DNA from: Microbacterium pumilum | GTDB lineage: Bacteria > Actinomycetota > Actinomycetes > Actinomycetales > Microbacteriaceae | DNA length: 64,000 bases | Assembly: GCF_039530225.1 (NCBI RefSeq) | Contig: NZ_BAAAOH010000001.1 | Span: forward strand, 1,736,001-1,800,000 | Reading direction: 5' to 3' | Shown: positions 34,523-42,445 of the stretch, piece after piece | Numbering within the stretch: position 1 is the first letter of the stretch | Layout: each line of letters begins with the position of its first letter | Position numbers and translations under genes: made by a program | Notes under the pieces: generated by a model | The model's input: the letters and a program-made list of their open reading frames with translations, nothing else | Databases searched by the model: none | What the model was told of the DNA's origin: nothing

Positions 34523-35050
34523 ATGCGACTCAAGGAAGTCCTCATTGCGGACTACGCCAGGAACGACGATCGCTGGTCGAAGATCAGCGTCGCCGTGTTC
34601 CGAGTGAATCAATGGGCATATCGGCGGGGGTTCGTGCTGCGCAGCGCAGCCGCTGTCGCCGACCTGATCTGGCTGCGGCTGCTCGTTGGAGCTGAGCTTC
34701 CGCCCGACATCGTGTGCGGTCCGGGTCTCCGCCTCGCACACATGGGTCGTGGCGTGATCGTGAATCGACGAGTCCGGATAGGGAGCAATGTCACTCTCTA
34801 CCACCGCGTCACGCTCGGGGTGATCGGTTCCGACAAAGGCAACGTGCCTACGCTCGAGGATGGCGTCTACGTCGGAACCGGTGCGACCGTGATCGGAAGG
34901 GTTCTCGTTGGCGAGGGTGCGCGGATTGGTGCTGGGGCCGTCGTGACCAAGGACGTCCCGGCTTTCGCAACGGCGGTAGGCGTGCCGGCCACCAACCGAT
35001 TGCGGGCAGCGCCGACAGCCGGTGAGCCCGCTCTCAGCAGTCGCTCCTAG
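34523..35050 (+). CDS. Serine O-acetyltransferase-like hexapeptide protein
   Basis: A 175-residue left-handed beta-helix acetyltransferase of the CysE/WcaB-like group: G-P-G-L-R-L-A-H-M-G-R-G-V-I-V-N, I-G-S-N-V-T-L-Y-H-R-V-T-L-G and I-G-A-G-A-V-V-T-K-D-V-P. It lacks the long N-terminal helical domain of true CysE, which together with the polysaccharide neighbours points to a sugar acetyltransferase. The ATG is leaderless behind TAGCGT. It is transcribed alone on the plus strand and its stop lies four bases from the stop of the convergent polymerase-like gene. Confidence 0.83.
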   Translation: MRLKEVLIADYARNDDRWSKISVAVFRVNQWAYRRGFVLRSAAAVADLIWLRLLVGAELPPDIVCGPGLRLAHMGRGVIVNRRVRIGSNVTLYHRVTLGVIGSDKGNVPTLEDGVYVGTGATVIGRVLVGEGARIGAGAVVTKDVPAFATAVGVPATNRLRAAPTAGEPALSSRS

Positions 35051-35054
35051 GTGC

Positions 35055-36530
35055 TCAGTACTCATCGAGTGGTATGAGCCCGCGCCGCTTGTACTGGTAT
35101 CGCAGGGCGGCGACGATACCGGCGCCGATGAACGTGAACGGATACGACGGCGGTGATGTGAACACCGGGGCGCCGATCGACTCGATCGTGATGAGCAGCA
35201 CCCACCCGATCCCGCTCCAGCGGATCCAGGTGTACGACTTCGGCTCGCTCGCGGAGATCGGTCGCACCATCGAGGCGACCATCGCCACGAGGCCGCCCGC
35301 GAACAGCACGGTTCCGAGCCAGCCGGTCTCTCCGAGCAGGGCGGGCCACTGGGTGTCGGTCAGGTATTTGCCCCAGTCGAGGCCCTCACCGAGCCCGTAG
35401 TAACGGGTCCACCCACGGATCACGTACTCCGGCGAGTAGTTGATCGCGGCCATGTAGCTGCCATACCGGCCGAAGCCGGCGCCGAAGGGGAAGCTGTCGA
35501 TGCCGATCTGCCATGCGCCGCCGATGAGCAGCCCTCGCGCGGACTCCTCCTCGCCGAAGAAGTAGGACGTGAGGTCGGCGGAGACGAGCAGATAGAGCGT
35601 CGGGATGATCGTGAGAGCCGCGACGGGCAACAGGGCCACCACCAGCACGACGAGCCAGGTGGACCGCGAGCGCAGGGCGAAGAGCGCGTACACGATGATC
35701 ATGCTGGTGATCGTCTTCACGCGCACGGTGAGGAATCCGATGGACGTCACCGCGATCAAGGTGAGGGCGGGCAGCCACCGCGCGCCGTACATGAGCAGGT
35801 AGACGACGCACGAGATCCCGATCACCGCGCAGATCCGCCCCAGGGCCGCAGGGTGCGCGTAGGGACCGCTGAGGTACGGGACGCCCAGGGGCGAGAGACC
35901 GATGTCGGCGCCGGTGAAGTCGAGCCATGCCCTCGGCGCCAGGAAATTGATCGCCGAGGTGAGGATGAGCACGCCGGCCAGAACGAAACCGCCGACGACC
36001 AGACCGCGGAGGCGACGTTTCGACCAGTCGAGCTGAGCGAACGCGAAGGCGAGCAGCACACCCTTGACGGAGAGGAACGCCTGCTGCAGCCAGATCTCGG
36101 TCGGCACGTCGGCGATCAAAGATGAGATCGCACCGACGATGAGGAAGCCCGCGAACCAGAGCGTGCCACCAGGCACTACGATCGCTCGGTCGATCCAGAC
36201 GCGGCGAAGCGTGAACGCGATCACGCAGAGCAGCGTCAGCGCTTCGTCGACCTGACCGGCCGCGGCGCCGCCGGCGGCCTCGATGATCGACGAGCCGACG
36301 ATCGAGGCGAGGGCTGCGAACGCGATCACGAAGGGCCAGCGGAACGCGGCGTAGAGACCCACGGTTCCGCCGACGGCCACGACGGCGACCTCCGGCGCGA
36401 GGATCGCGAGTGGCACGATCGCGGCGACGAGCACCAGCGCGGCCACGATCCACGGCATCCCGCCGCGTCCGCCACGCCGCCGTGTGGGCTCCGGCGCCGC
36501 GGGCGCCGACTTCGTGGTCTCGATCGTCAT
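35055..36530 (-). CDS. O-antigen polymerase/ligase-like membrane protein (Wzy candidate)
   Basis: A 491-residue membrane protein with about 11-12 helices and a large outside loop around residues 340-410 (F-G-A-G-F-G-R-Y-G-S-Y and Y-L-T-D-T-Q-W-P), the layout of Wzy polymerases and O-antigen ligases (Wzy_C-like). It is the only polymerase candidate in the locus and would join repeat units on the outer face. ATG 36530 overlaps the upstream GT2 stop as ATGA. It is the last gene of the long minus operon 40907-35055. The family is poorly conserved, so the role rests on topology and context. Confidence 0.8.
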   Translation of the reverse strand: MTIETTKSAPAAPEPTRRRGGRGGMPWIVAALVLVAAIVPLAILAPEVAVVAVGGTVGLYAAFRWPFVIAFAALASIVGSSIIEAAGGAAAGQVDEALTLLCVIAFTLRRVWIDRAIVVPGGTLWFAGFLIVGAISSLIADVPTEIWLQQAFLSVKGVLLAFAFAQLDWSKRRLRGLVVGGFVLAGVLILTSAINFLAPRAWLDFTGADIGLSPLGVPYLSGPYAHPAALGRICAVIGISCVVYLLMYGARWLPALTLIAVTSIGFLTVRVKTITSMIIVYALFALRSRSTWLVVLVVALLPVAALTIIPTLYLLVSADLTSYFFGEEESARGLLIGGAWQIGIDSFPFGAGFGRYGSYMAAINYSPEYVIRGWTRYYGLGEGLDWGKYLTDTQWPALLGETGWLGTVLFAGGLVAMVASMVRPISASEPKSYTWIRWSGIGWVLLITIESIGAPVFTSPPSYPFTFIGAGIVAALRYQYKRRGLIPLDEY

Positions 36531-37603
36531 CCGGTCACTTCGCTTCCTGCGGCAGTGGCGGCCGCGGATCCCCGGAGGGCCGGCGAGCCGGAGCCGCCGA
36601 TCGGGACGTCTGTGGAATCCCGCCCCCGCGAGAGCACCGAGCCGTGCGCCGTGAGCGACACCTTCGCGCTCAGGATCATCGCGGCTCTGCGCAGGTCGCG
36701 CCGTCGCACGGTCAGCGCGAAGTCCTCCCAGCCCAGTCGGCGCCGCGCGGTGCGCGCGAGCCGGCGCGACTCGCCGGGGCTGTAGGGCCCGACGAGGGCG
36801 TCCTTCACCCGTGAGAGCGAGATGAACCGCGCCACGAAGTAGCGATAGTCCTCCGTCACGAGCAGACGAGGGTCGACCTCGCTCGCCGAAGTGCTGACGG
36901 ATGCTTCGACCCGGTCGAGCGAGAGAAGCCGGCTGCGCCCGCTCTTCAGGATCGAGCCGGCATTCGCGTGATAGCGATAGACGATGTGGTCGGTGAACGT
37001 CACCCGGTCGGCCTTCGCCAGCGTGCGAGCGGTGAGCGCGAGGTCGGAATGGACGTCGCTCGTCGGGAAGGGAAGGCTGGCCTCCAGCAACGGCCGACGG
37101 ATCAGCTTGTTCCACAGATGGCCGGTGATCACACCGCGCAGGAGCAGGCGGAACGCGAACAGCCGTGACACGGTCCTGAACTCCCGCGGCCCGCGCAGTA
37201 CGAAGTCGATGTCGCCGGACGGACGCAGCACCTCCGCGCTGCCGATGACGACATCCGCTCCCGTTGACATCGCCTCATCGACGAGCCTCGCGATCGCGTC
37301 CGAGGGCATGCTGTCATCGGCGTCGGCGAACAAGACGAAGTCGCCGACGGCGGCCCGGACGCCCGCCTCGCGGGCACGGGCGACGCCGACGTTCTCGGGC
37401 AGGATGACCGCGCGCACCCGAGAGTGGGCGGCGTCGAGCCGGACGGCGATCTCCGGGGTCTCGTCGACCGCGCCGTCCGCGACGATGATCACCTCGAGGA
37501 CCTCCTCGTCCTGCCGGAGCAGGTACAGGACCATCTGCTCGATCTGTTTGGCCGCGCGGTACGCGGGAACGATGACGGAGACCGTCGGCCGAGACGCGTT
37601 CAT
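36527..37603 (-). CDS. Family 2 glycosyltransferase (operon 40907-35055, second GT2)
   Basis: A 358-residue GT-A enzyme: start V-S-V-I-V-P-A-Y-R-A-A-K, then E-N-V-G-V-A-R-A-R-E-A-G, and the metal motif L-F-A-D-A-D-D-S. An acceptor region with H-L-W-N-K-L-I-R-R and a basic helical tail follow. The last 40 residues are low-complexity Ser/Gly/Ala. ATG 37603 overlaps the upstream GT2 stop (ATGA), and its own stop overlaps the polymerase start. It probably adds one sugar of the repeat unit. Its sequence differs clearly from the neighbouring GT2, so it should have its own specificity. Confidence 0.88.
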   Translation of the reverse strand: MNASRPTVSVIVPAYRAAKQIEQMVLYLLRQDEEVLEVIIVADGAVDETPEIAVRLDAAHSRVRAVILPENVGVARAREAGVRAAVGDFVLFADADDSMPSDAIARLVDEAMSTGADVVIGSAEVLRPSGDIDFVLRGPREFRTVSRLFAFRLLLRGVITGHLWNKLIRRPLLEASLPFPTSDVHSDLALTARTLAKADRVTFTDHIVYRYHANAGSILKSGRSRLLSLDRVEASVSTSASEVDPRLLVTEDYRYFVARFISLSRVKDALVGPYSPGESRRLARTARRRLGWEDFALTVRRRDLRRAAMILSAKVSLTAHGSVLSRGRDSTDVPIGGSGSPALRGSAAATAAGSEVTG

Positions 37604-38610
37604 GTCCGCCCCGCCCGTTCGGTCGTGGCGATTCCGGCGCGGGTGGGCTCGCCGGCGACATCATCCGACGCCGCGGCGTCCGCTCCTGCGGTATCGCCCG
37701 ACCGCTCCTCGCGGCGTGGTGCCGCGAGACGGCGCAGGCGCCACGCGCCATAGGTCAGAGTCGCGTGGATACGCGCCGCCAGTCCGGGACGATGATCCTG
37801 GACGAGGCGGAAGATGGCACGCGCTCCCGCAAGGTCGTCCTTGCGGAGCGCCTTCGGGAGCACCATGATGAGCAGGAAATCGCCGAGCAGCCGATCATCG
37901 ACGATGTTGCCGAGCGCCCATTCCGCGCTCTGATCCCACGAGATCCGGCCCCCGACCGAGCCGGATCCGGTGATCTCCCGGTACGCGAGCGGCTGGGCGA
38001 CCTGAGTGAACGTCGCTCCTGCCTTCTCTGCCGCGATGAGCCAGCTCCAGTCCTGGTGGTAGGTCAGCGCGGGGTCGAACGGCGCTGCCTCGCCGAGCGC
38101 CTTCGGGAACACCAGTGTGGACGTCTGCAGCTGAGGGAGGTTGCCGACGATCCTGTCGCGCCGGAACAGATAGGCGCGCACCTCGCCGACCGCGCCGGGG
38201 ACGCGGGGACTGACGCGGATGGCGGTGCCGTCAGGATTGCGCTCCTCGAGCGAGCATCCGACCACGAGCATCGTGCCCGCCGGCGCTTTCCTCAGCACGC
38301 TCAGCTGGCGTCGGAGCTTGTGAGGATGCCAGTAGTCGTCGTCATCGAGAAGTGCGATGTACGGGGCCCTGGCCGCCGCGATTCCCGCCGTGCGCGCACC
38401 GTTGCCCCGGTCGTCGGGATCGGACGAGAGCACTCGCACCCGGTCGTCCGCCGATTCGAAGGGGCGCAGGGCTCCGTTGAGCACGACGATCACCTCCACG
38501 TCGACGTCGGACTGATCGAGTGCGGACTGCACCGCCCGTTCCAACGTCTGCCCGCCCCTGGACGGGATGACCACGGATACTTCGGGAACTGCTGTCGCCG
38601 ACATCGTCAC
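37600..38610 (-). CDS. Family 2 glycosyltransferase (operon 40907-35055, first GT2)
   Basis: A 336-residue GT-A enzyme with E-V-S-V-V-I-P-S-R-G-G, G-N-G-A-R-T-A-G-I-A-A-A-R and A-L-L-D-D-D-D-Y-W-H (metal-binding Asp cluster), followed by T-Y-H-Q-D-W-S-W-L. The C-terminus is Arg/Ala-rich. GTG 38610 overlaps the stop of the Wzz-like gene (GTGA), so the two are coupled. It probably works at the cytoplasmic membrane face on the lipid-linked glycan. Confidence 0.87.
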   Translation of the reverse strand: MTMSATAVPEVSVVIPSRGGQTLERAVQSALDQSDVDVEVIVVLNGALRPFESADDRVRVLSSDPDDRGNGARTAGIAAARAPYIALLDDDDYWHPHKLRRQLSVLRKAPAGTMLVVGCSLEERNPDGTAIRVSPRVPGAVGEVRAYLFRRDRIVGNLPQLQTSTLVFPKALGEAAPFDPALTYHQDWSWLIAAEKAGATFTQVAQPLAYREITGSGSVGGRISWDQSAEWALGNIVDDRLLGDFLLIMVLPKALRKDDLAGARAIFRLVQDHRPGLAARIHATLTYGAWRLRRLAAPRREERSGDTAGADAAASDDVAGEPTRAGIATTERAGRT

Positions 38611-39944
38611 CGCCAGTGGGCGTCGGGTCCGCGTCGGGGCACGTCCGCCAGGAGCACCCCCGTGACGGGAGCGCCGCTCGACTCGAGGAGCGCGTACGCC
38701 TCCCGCAGATCCTTCTTGCGCGAGCGACCGCTGTCGACGACGAGAACGGATTCGTCCGCATTCGAGGCGAGCAGCAGCGTCTCGGCGTGATCGAGCAGGG
38801 CGGGCGCGACGATCACGACCACGTCGACCGTCTTCTTCAGCTCCTCGACGAGGGTGCCCATCGTGGGTGAGGCGAAGAGAGGATAGGGGCTGTCCGTCGG
38901 TGTTCCGGCGGTCGCCGTCCGCAGCTGCGGGACGGCGGTCTCCACGAGGGCCGCCTTCAGCTCGCTGCGACGTCCGAGCACATCGCTGACGCCGACCGGC
39001 GACGTCACATCGACGAACTGCGCGACGAGACCGTTGCGGATGTCGGCATCGACCAGAGCCACCCGCACATCCTCTTCCGCGATCACCGCGGCAAGGTTCG
39101 CCGCCGCGCCCACCACAGCCGGTTCACGCGTCGGCGAAGTCACCACGATCGTCCGTGCGGCCTGCGTCTCGGGGTTCGTCCGGAGCTGCGCACGGAATTG
39201 ACGGTATGCCTCGGCCAATCCGCCGGTGGGTGCGGCCGCCACGACGAACGTCCGCGTCGCGGCCTTGTCGAGACCGCCCACGATCGTGGCGGCATCGGTC
39301 GCGGCGTGGATGTCCTGCCTGGTCCGGATGCGGGAATCCGTGTATGCCCGGATCGCCGCGATCACGACGCCGATCGCGAAGCCGATCGCGAGCCCGATCG
39401 CCAGCATCAGACCGATGTCAGGAGCGGAGGGCGCTGACGGAGCTGCGGCAGGCTCGACGAGTGTCGCGACGAGCGTCGGGCCGGTGGCTTCAGCGTCCGG
39501 CGAGGTCTCCGTCGCAGTGACCTGGGTCGCGAGGCTTTCGGCGACGGCGTTCGCGAGAGCTGCCGCCGATGCGGGATCCGAAGACGAGGCGGTCACCGCC
39601 ACGATGTTGGGCGCACCGGCGGTGGCGGCGGCGACCGAGGAGCTGAGCTGCCCGGCTGTCGCATCGAGCCCGAGGCTCTGGATCACCGGATCAAGGATCA
39701 GCGGCGAGTTGACGAGGGTCATGTACGTCGTGATGCGGCTGCCGAGAACTGTGTTCGCAGCGACCAATTCGCCGGTGCTCGATGCGGCGGCCGTTGAGGG
39801 GCTGAAGAGCATCTTTCCTGTGGCCGCGTAGACGGGGCGCTGATTCACTGCCAGCAGCAGTGCGATCGCGCCGCCGACCAGGGTGGTGAGGATGATCAGC
39901 CAGAGGCTCCGGCGGAAGATCCGCCCGAGATTGGTGAGCTGCAT
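38607..39944 (-). CDS. Wzz-type chain-length protein fused to a degenerate BY-kinase domain
   Basis: A 445-residue fusion of the CapA/CapB or CpsC/CpsD kind. Helix one (about 14-34), an extracytoplasmic Wzz domain with P-V-Y-A-A-T-G-K-M-L-F, and helix two (about 177-198) precede a cytoplasmic P-loop-kinase-like domain (about 230-445). Walker A' is kept (A-L-V-D-A-D at 296-301). The Walker A site, normally G-E-G-K-S/T, reads T-S-P-T-R-E-P-A-V (269-277), Walker B lacks its Asp (V-V-I-V-A-P-A), and there is no terminal tyrosine cluster. It likely controls chain length without ATP-dependent phosphorylation. The gene follows the lipoprotein hydrolase by 24 bases. Confidence 0.88.
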   Translation of the reverse strand: MQLTNLGRIFRRSLWLIILTTLVGGAIALLLAVNQRPVYAATGKMLFSPSTAAASSTGELVAANTVLGSRITTYMTLVNSPLILDPVIQSLGLDATAGQLSSSVAAATAGAPNIVAVTASSSDPASAAALANAVAESLATQVTATETSPDAEATGPTLVATLVEPAAAPSAPSAPDIGLMLAIGLAIGFAIGVVIAAIRAYTDSRIRTRQDIHAATDAATIVGGLDKAATRTFVVAAAPTGGLAEAYRQFRAQLRTNPETQAARTIVVTSPTREPAVVGAAANLAAVIAEEDVRVALVDADIRNGLVAQFVDVTSPVGVSDVLGRRSELKAALVETAVPQLRTATAGTPTDSPYPLFASPTMGTLVEELKKTVDVVVIVAPALLDHAETLLLASNADESVLVVDSGRSRKKDLREAYALLESSGAPVTGVLLADVPRRGPDAHWR

Positions 39945-39968
39945 ATTGTGGGGCTTCCTGCTCGAGGG

Positions 39969-40907
39969 TCAGAGGTTCGTCGCCAGGAACGCGACGATCG
40001 CATCGCGCACGTCCTGGTTCATCAGCTGCGCTCCGTGGCCGGCGCCTTCGACGACGACAAGGTCGTTGACGACTCCGGCAGCGGTGAGCGCATCGGCCAT
40101 GCTCTCGGCCTGCTCGATCGGAACGAGGTCCTTCTCCGACCCCACCAGCAAGGTCGGCGGGTCGGTCGCGTCGATGTGAGTGATGGGCGATGCGTCGGTT
40201 CCGTCGCACGTCGCTATCGAGGCGCAGTTGAGGTAGTTGAGGATGATCGACGCCGCTTCGGGTGCGGGTGTGCCCAGCTTGGCCGCCGCGGGCGTCATGT
40301 CCGCCACGCCCGACATCGACACGGCTGCCTTGATCCGCGAACCGACGTCGGTGGCACCCTCGCCCGCTGTCGCGACCTCGAGGGTGAGGATGGCTCCGGC
40401 TGATGAGCCGACCGCCCCGATGCGTGCGGGGTCGATGTTGAAACGGGTCGCCTGAGCCGGATCGCGGAGCCACTGGACGGCGGTCGCGACATCCTGAGTC
40501 TGACTCGGAAAGATGTAGTCCGGTGCGAGCCGGTAGCTCACGGGGAAGGCGGCATAGCCCTTCTCGGCGAACCACGTGCACATACTCTGCATGCTCTCGT
40601 CCGACCGCGATCCTTGAGTGAACCCGCCGCCGTGGAGCAGGATGACCGCCGCTGTGGGCGTGCCGTCGCTCTTCGGAAGGCAGGCGTCCATCGCGAGCGA
40701 CTGGCCGTCGATCTCGCTGTAGACGAGGTTCATCTCGGTCGTGATGCCGGACCCTGCAGCTGCGGCCAGGGTCGGGACGACGGTGGGATCACGGCGCTCG
40801 GAACAGCCCGCTGTGGCGACGAGGGCGGTCACAGCGAGCAATGCGCACGCGGATCGGACCAGGCCCTCCGCGAAGCGACGACGACGGTGGGTCTTCGGAT
40901 GGTGCAC
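39969..40907 (-). CDS. Alpha/beta-hydrolase lipoprotein (esterase/lipase family)
   Basis: A 312-residue secreted hydrolase, probably lipid-anchored: basic start, hydrophobic helix and lipobox V-A-T-A-G-C with Cys35. The catalytic domain has the oxyanion motif H-G-G-G (92-95), the nucleophile elbow G-S-S-A-G with Ser169, an Asp near G-S-E-K-D-L-V-P, and the His of G-A-G-H-G-A. This is the hormone-sensitive-lipase/BD-FAE type, typical of acetyl- or feruloyl-esterases. It is the first gene of the large minus operon. The GTG start is leaderless behind TACGAT, so a trimming or deacetylating role on the product is a fair guess. Confidence 0.83.
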   Translation of the reverse strand: MHHPKTHRRRRFAEGLVRSACALLAVTALVATAGCSERRDPTVVPTLAAAAGSGITTEMNLVYSEIDGQSLAMDACLPKSDGTPTAAVILLHGGGFTQGSRSDESMQSMCTWFAEKGYAAFPVSYRLAPDYIFPSQTQDVATAVQWLRDPAQATRFNIDPARIGAVGSSAGAILTLEVATAGEGATDVGSRIKAAVSMSGVADMTPAAAKLGTPAPEAASIILNYLNCASIATCDGTDASPITHIDATDPPTLLVGSEKDLVPIEQAESMADALTAAGVVNDLVVVEGAGHGAQLMNQDVRDAIVAFLATNL

Positions 40908-40913
40908 GCCTCG

Positions 40914-40919
40914 ATCGTA
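40914..40919 (-). promoter_or_regulatory. -10 box TACGAT of the minus operon 40907-35055
   Basis: On the minus strand TACGAT is followed by six bases and the GTG at 40907, a leaderless start driving the hydrolase, Wzz, GT2 and polymerase genes. Confidence 0.55.
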
Positions 40920-40987
40920 GGAGGCTCGCTTCTCGGGAGAGTGTCCGGCATGTTAACGGCGTGTTCTCCTGCCACACGATTCCCTGT

Positions 40988-41011
40988 GAATCCGCGACTT
41001 TCCGCGGATTC
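40988..41011. repeat. 9-bp inverted repeat GAATCCGCG-N6-CGCGGATTC
   Basis: Perfect arms 40988-40996 and 41003-41011, about 70 bases upstream of the minus promoter. Possible operator or hairpin. Confidence 0.45.
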
Positions 41012-41060
41012 CGGGGCGCCTCGGCACAGGAATCCAATCCGCTCGCCGAACCGATCTTTC

Positions 41061-41090
41061 CGATTTGTCCCCCGAATGGTGGACAAATCG
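41061..41090. promoter_or_regulatory. Operator-like 10-bp inverted repeat CGATTTGTCC-N10-GGACAAATCG
   Basis: Perfect arms 41061-41070 and 41081-41090. The right arm contains GGACA at the place expected for the -35 of the TACGAT box at 41102, with a 16-base spacer. A protein bound here would block the promoter. Confidence 0.6.
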
Positions 41091-41101
41091 CGATTCACCG
41101 G

Positions 41102-41107
41102 TACGAT
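41102..41107 (+). promoter_or_regulatory. -10 box TACGAT reading into the structured leader
   Basis: TACGAT with a TGGACA-like -35 at 41080-41085. The transcript would begin near 41114 and run about 640 bases before the first credible gene (41750). Confidence 0.55.
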
Positions 41108-41113
41108 CTAGTT

Positions 41114-41315
41114 CTGTGTCCGGAAGCCACGAGGCTGGGAAACTCGTTGGCGGAACGGTCCAGCAACTGGGGGCGCAGACGTGCGTGAGGGAAAAGCGCG
41201 GCCCCCTTCAAGAGGGCCATTGGATCAGCGCCAGCCTTGAAGGGGGCCACTTCCCGTCAGTCCTGACTTCGATGCTGGGGACATCGATACGCAGCCCTGG
41301 GAAGCCGGGTCAGGA
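41114..41315 (+). ncRNA. Candidate structured leader or small RNA
   Basis: Four stems can form in order: GCCACGAG (41126-41133) with CTCGTTGGC (41143-41151, one bulge); a 13-bp perfect stem 41200-41212 with 41236-41248; TCGATG (41269-41274) with CATCGA (41282-41287); and TCCTGAC (41261-41267) with GTCAGGA (41309-41315). The left arm of the 13-bp stem can alternatively pair with the adjacent GGGCC, as in attenuators. I recognise no known riboswitch family. Confidence 0.35.
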
Positions 41316-41749
41316 AAACGAACAGGCATGGCTATCGTAAGCGTCGTTTTCGAAGCTCGCCGAAGCCGATCACCCGACTGATCGACTCAGAGTCCCGGAT
41401 GTGAAACCGCAGCCGATGCTCTCGAACGTCGTGTCGCGGTGCGTCGGCAGCGGACGAATACCGCTTTCCCGACACCGTCGACGCCTTGTCTCCACTGAGA
41501 TCGCGCGGGGTCGGGCCGCGGCCGGCGATCCGGCCGCGCTGCGGATCGAAGACCGGCGGACTCTCCATCGGTGTGTGCTCGCCCGTAACAGGAAAGTCGC
41601 CAGACTGTCACGCAGCGTGGTCTGCGCCGGCGATACCGTCGTGCATAGTTGGACAACAGGGCGACGGTGCTTGCCGCACCGTCACCTTGGTCGGCGAGAC
41701 GGCGTCCCCTGCCAGCATCCGGATATCCAATCCCGTGGGGGGGAATCTC

Positions 41750-42445
41750 ATGTCAATCAATCGCGCTCGAAAATCCAGTCTGTTCACCGTGGGCATCGCC
41801 GCAGTCGCATTCGCATCGGCAATCGCGGTGGCATCGCCAGCGGCCGCCGCAGACGGCGACATCGTCGGTTCGGCGACCGTGACGCTCGACTTCACGACCG
41901 TCGGGCAGGTCGATGTCAGCGTCTTCACCACCAATGTGTCGACCGTGCCGGCCTTCGGCTATGCGGTCATCACCGCTCCCGACGGAACGGTGTACGACTT
42001 CGGTGTCGAGGCATACGACGTCGGTGAGAACTGGACGTACACCAAGACGCTCGACGGCTACACGTGCGCCGACCTGAGTGGCGTTTCCGCGGCGGCGTTC
42101 GGAAGCCGGGTGTCAGGCGGTGCTCCCGAATGGACGTCGGGAGCGGTGAGCTATCCCGACTCGCGAGTGACGGTCATCGGCTGCGATACCGTGACGCCCG
42201 TCACACCGGTCACGCCCGTCACACCCGTCGAGCCCGTCGTGCCGGAGGACCCGGCGCCTGCAGCAGTGATCACGCCGGTGACACCCACCGCGGTGACGCC
42301 GACGACGAACGCGCTCCCGGCGAGCAAGACCGATGGCGCACTCCTCGCCTCAACCGGCAGCGACACCAGCTCGCTCGTCGTAATGCTGGGTGCGCTTCTC
42401 CTTCTCATCGGAGGCGGCGCCACAGTCGCCCTCAGGCGTCGATGA
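41750..42445 (+). CDS. LAxTG-anchored surface protein
   Basis: A 231-residue exported protein. The signal peptide (basic start, A-A-V-A-F-A-S-A-I-A-V-A-S, cleavage near A-A-A-A-D) is followed by a small beta-rich domain of about 100 residues with two cysteines. A Thr/Pro/Val stalk with V-T-P repeats comes next, then a C-terminal sorting signal: L-A-S-T-G at 199-203, a hydrophobic helix and R-R-R. L-A-x-T-G is the signal known for class E sortases. The gene overlaps the sortase gene (ATGA), so the sortase probably serves it. The ATG follows a G-rich ribosome site. Function of the surface domain is unknown. Confidence 0.82.
   Translation: MSINRARKSSLFTVGIAAVAFASAIAVASPAAAADGDIVGSATVTLDFTTVGQVDVSVFTTNVSTVPAFGYAVITAPDGTVYDFGVEAYDVGENWTYTKTLDGYTCADLSGVSAAAFGSRVSGGAPEWTSGAVSYPDSRVTVIGCDTVTPVTPVTPVTPVEPVVPEDPAPAAVITPVTPTAVTPTTNALPASKTDGALLASTGSDTSSLVVMLGALLLLIGGGATVALRRR

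Larger units (their letters stand above)
40920..41749. other. Long non-coding region between divergent envelope operons
   Basis: About 830 bases with no convincing gene. From left to right: a 9-bp inverted repeat (40988-41011), an operator-like 10-bp inverted repeat (41061-41090), a promoter (41102-41107), a series of hairpins (41126-41315), and about 430 bases (41316-41749) in which I see no structure or gene beyond a possible TAGTTG/CATAGT box near 41644. Confidence 0.55.

Noticed and set aside
41114..41315. Known riboswitch (cobalamin, ydaO/c-di-AMP, SAM, TPP, FMN)
   Set aside because: None of the consensus cores I know fits; only generic stems are visible, so I list it as an unassigned structured region.
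41340..41740. Possible gene upstream of the surface protein
   Set aside because: Frames on both strands lack motifs, ribosome sites and family similarity.
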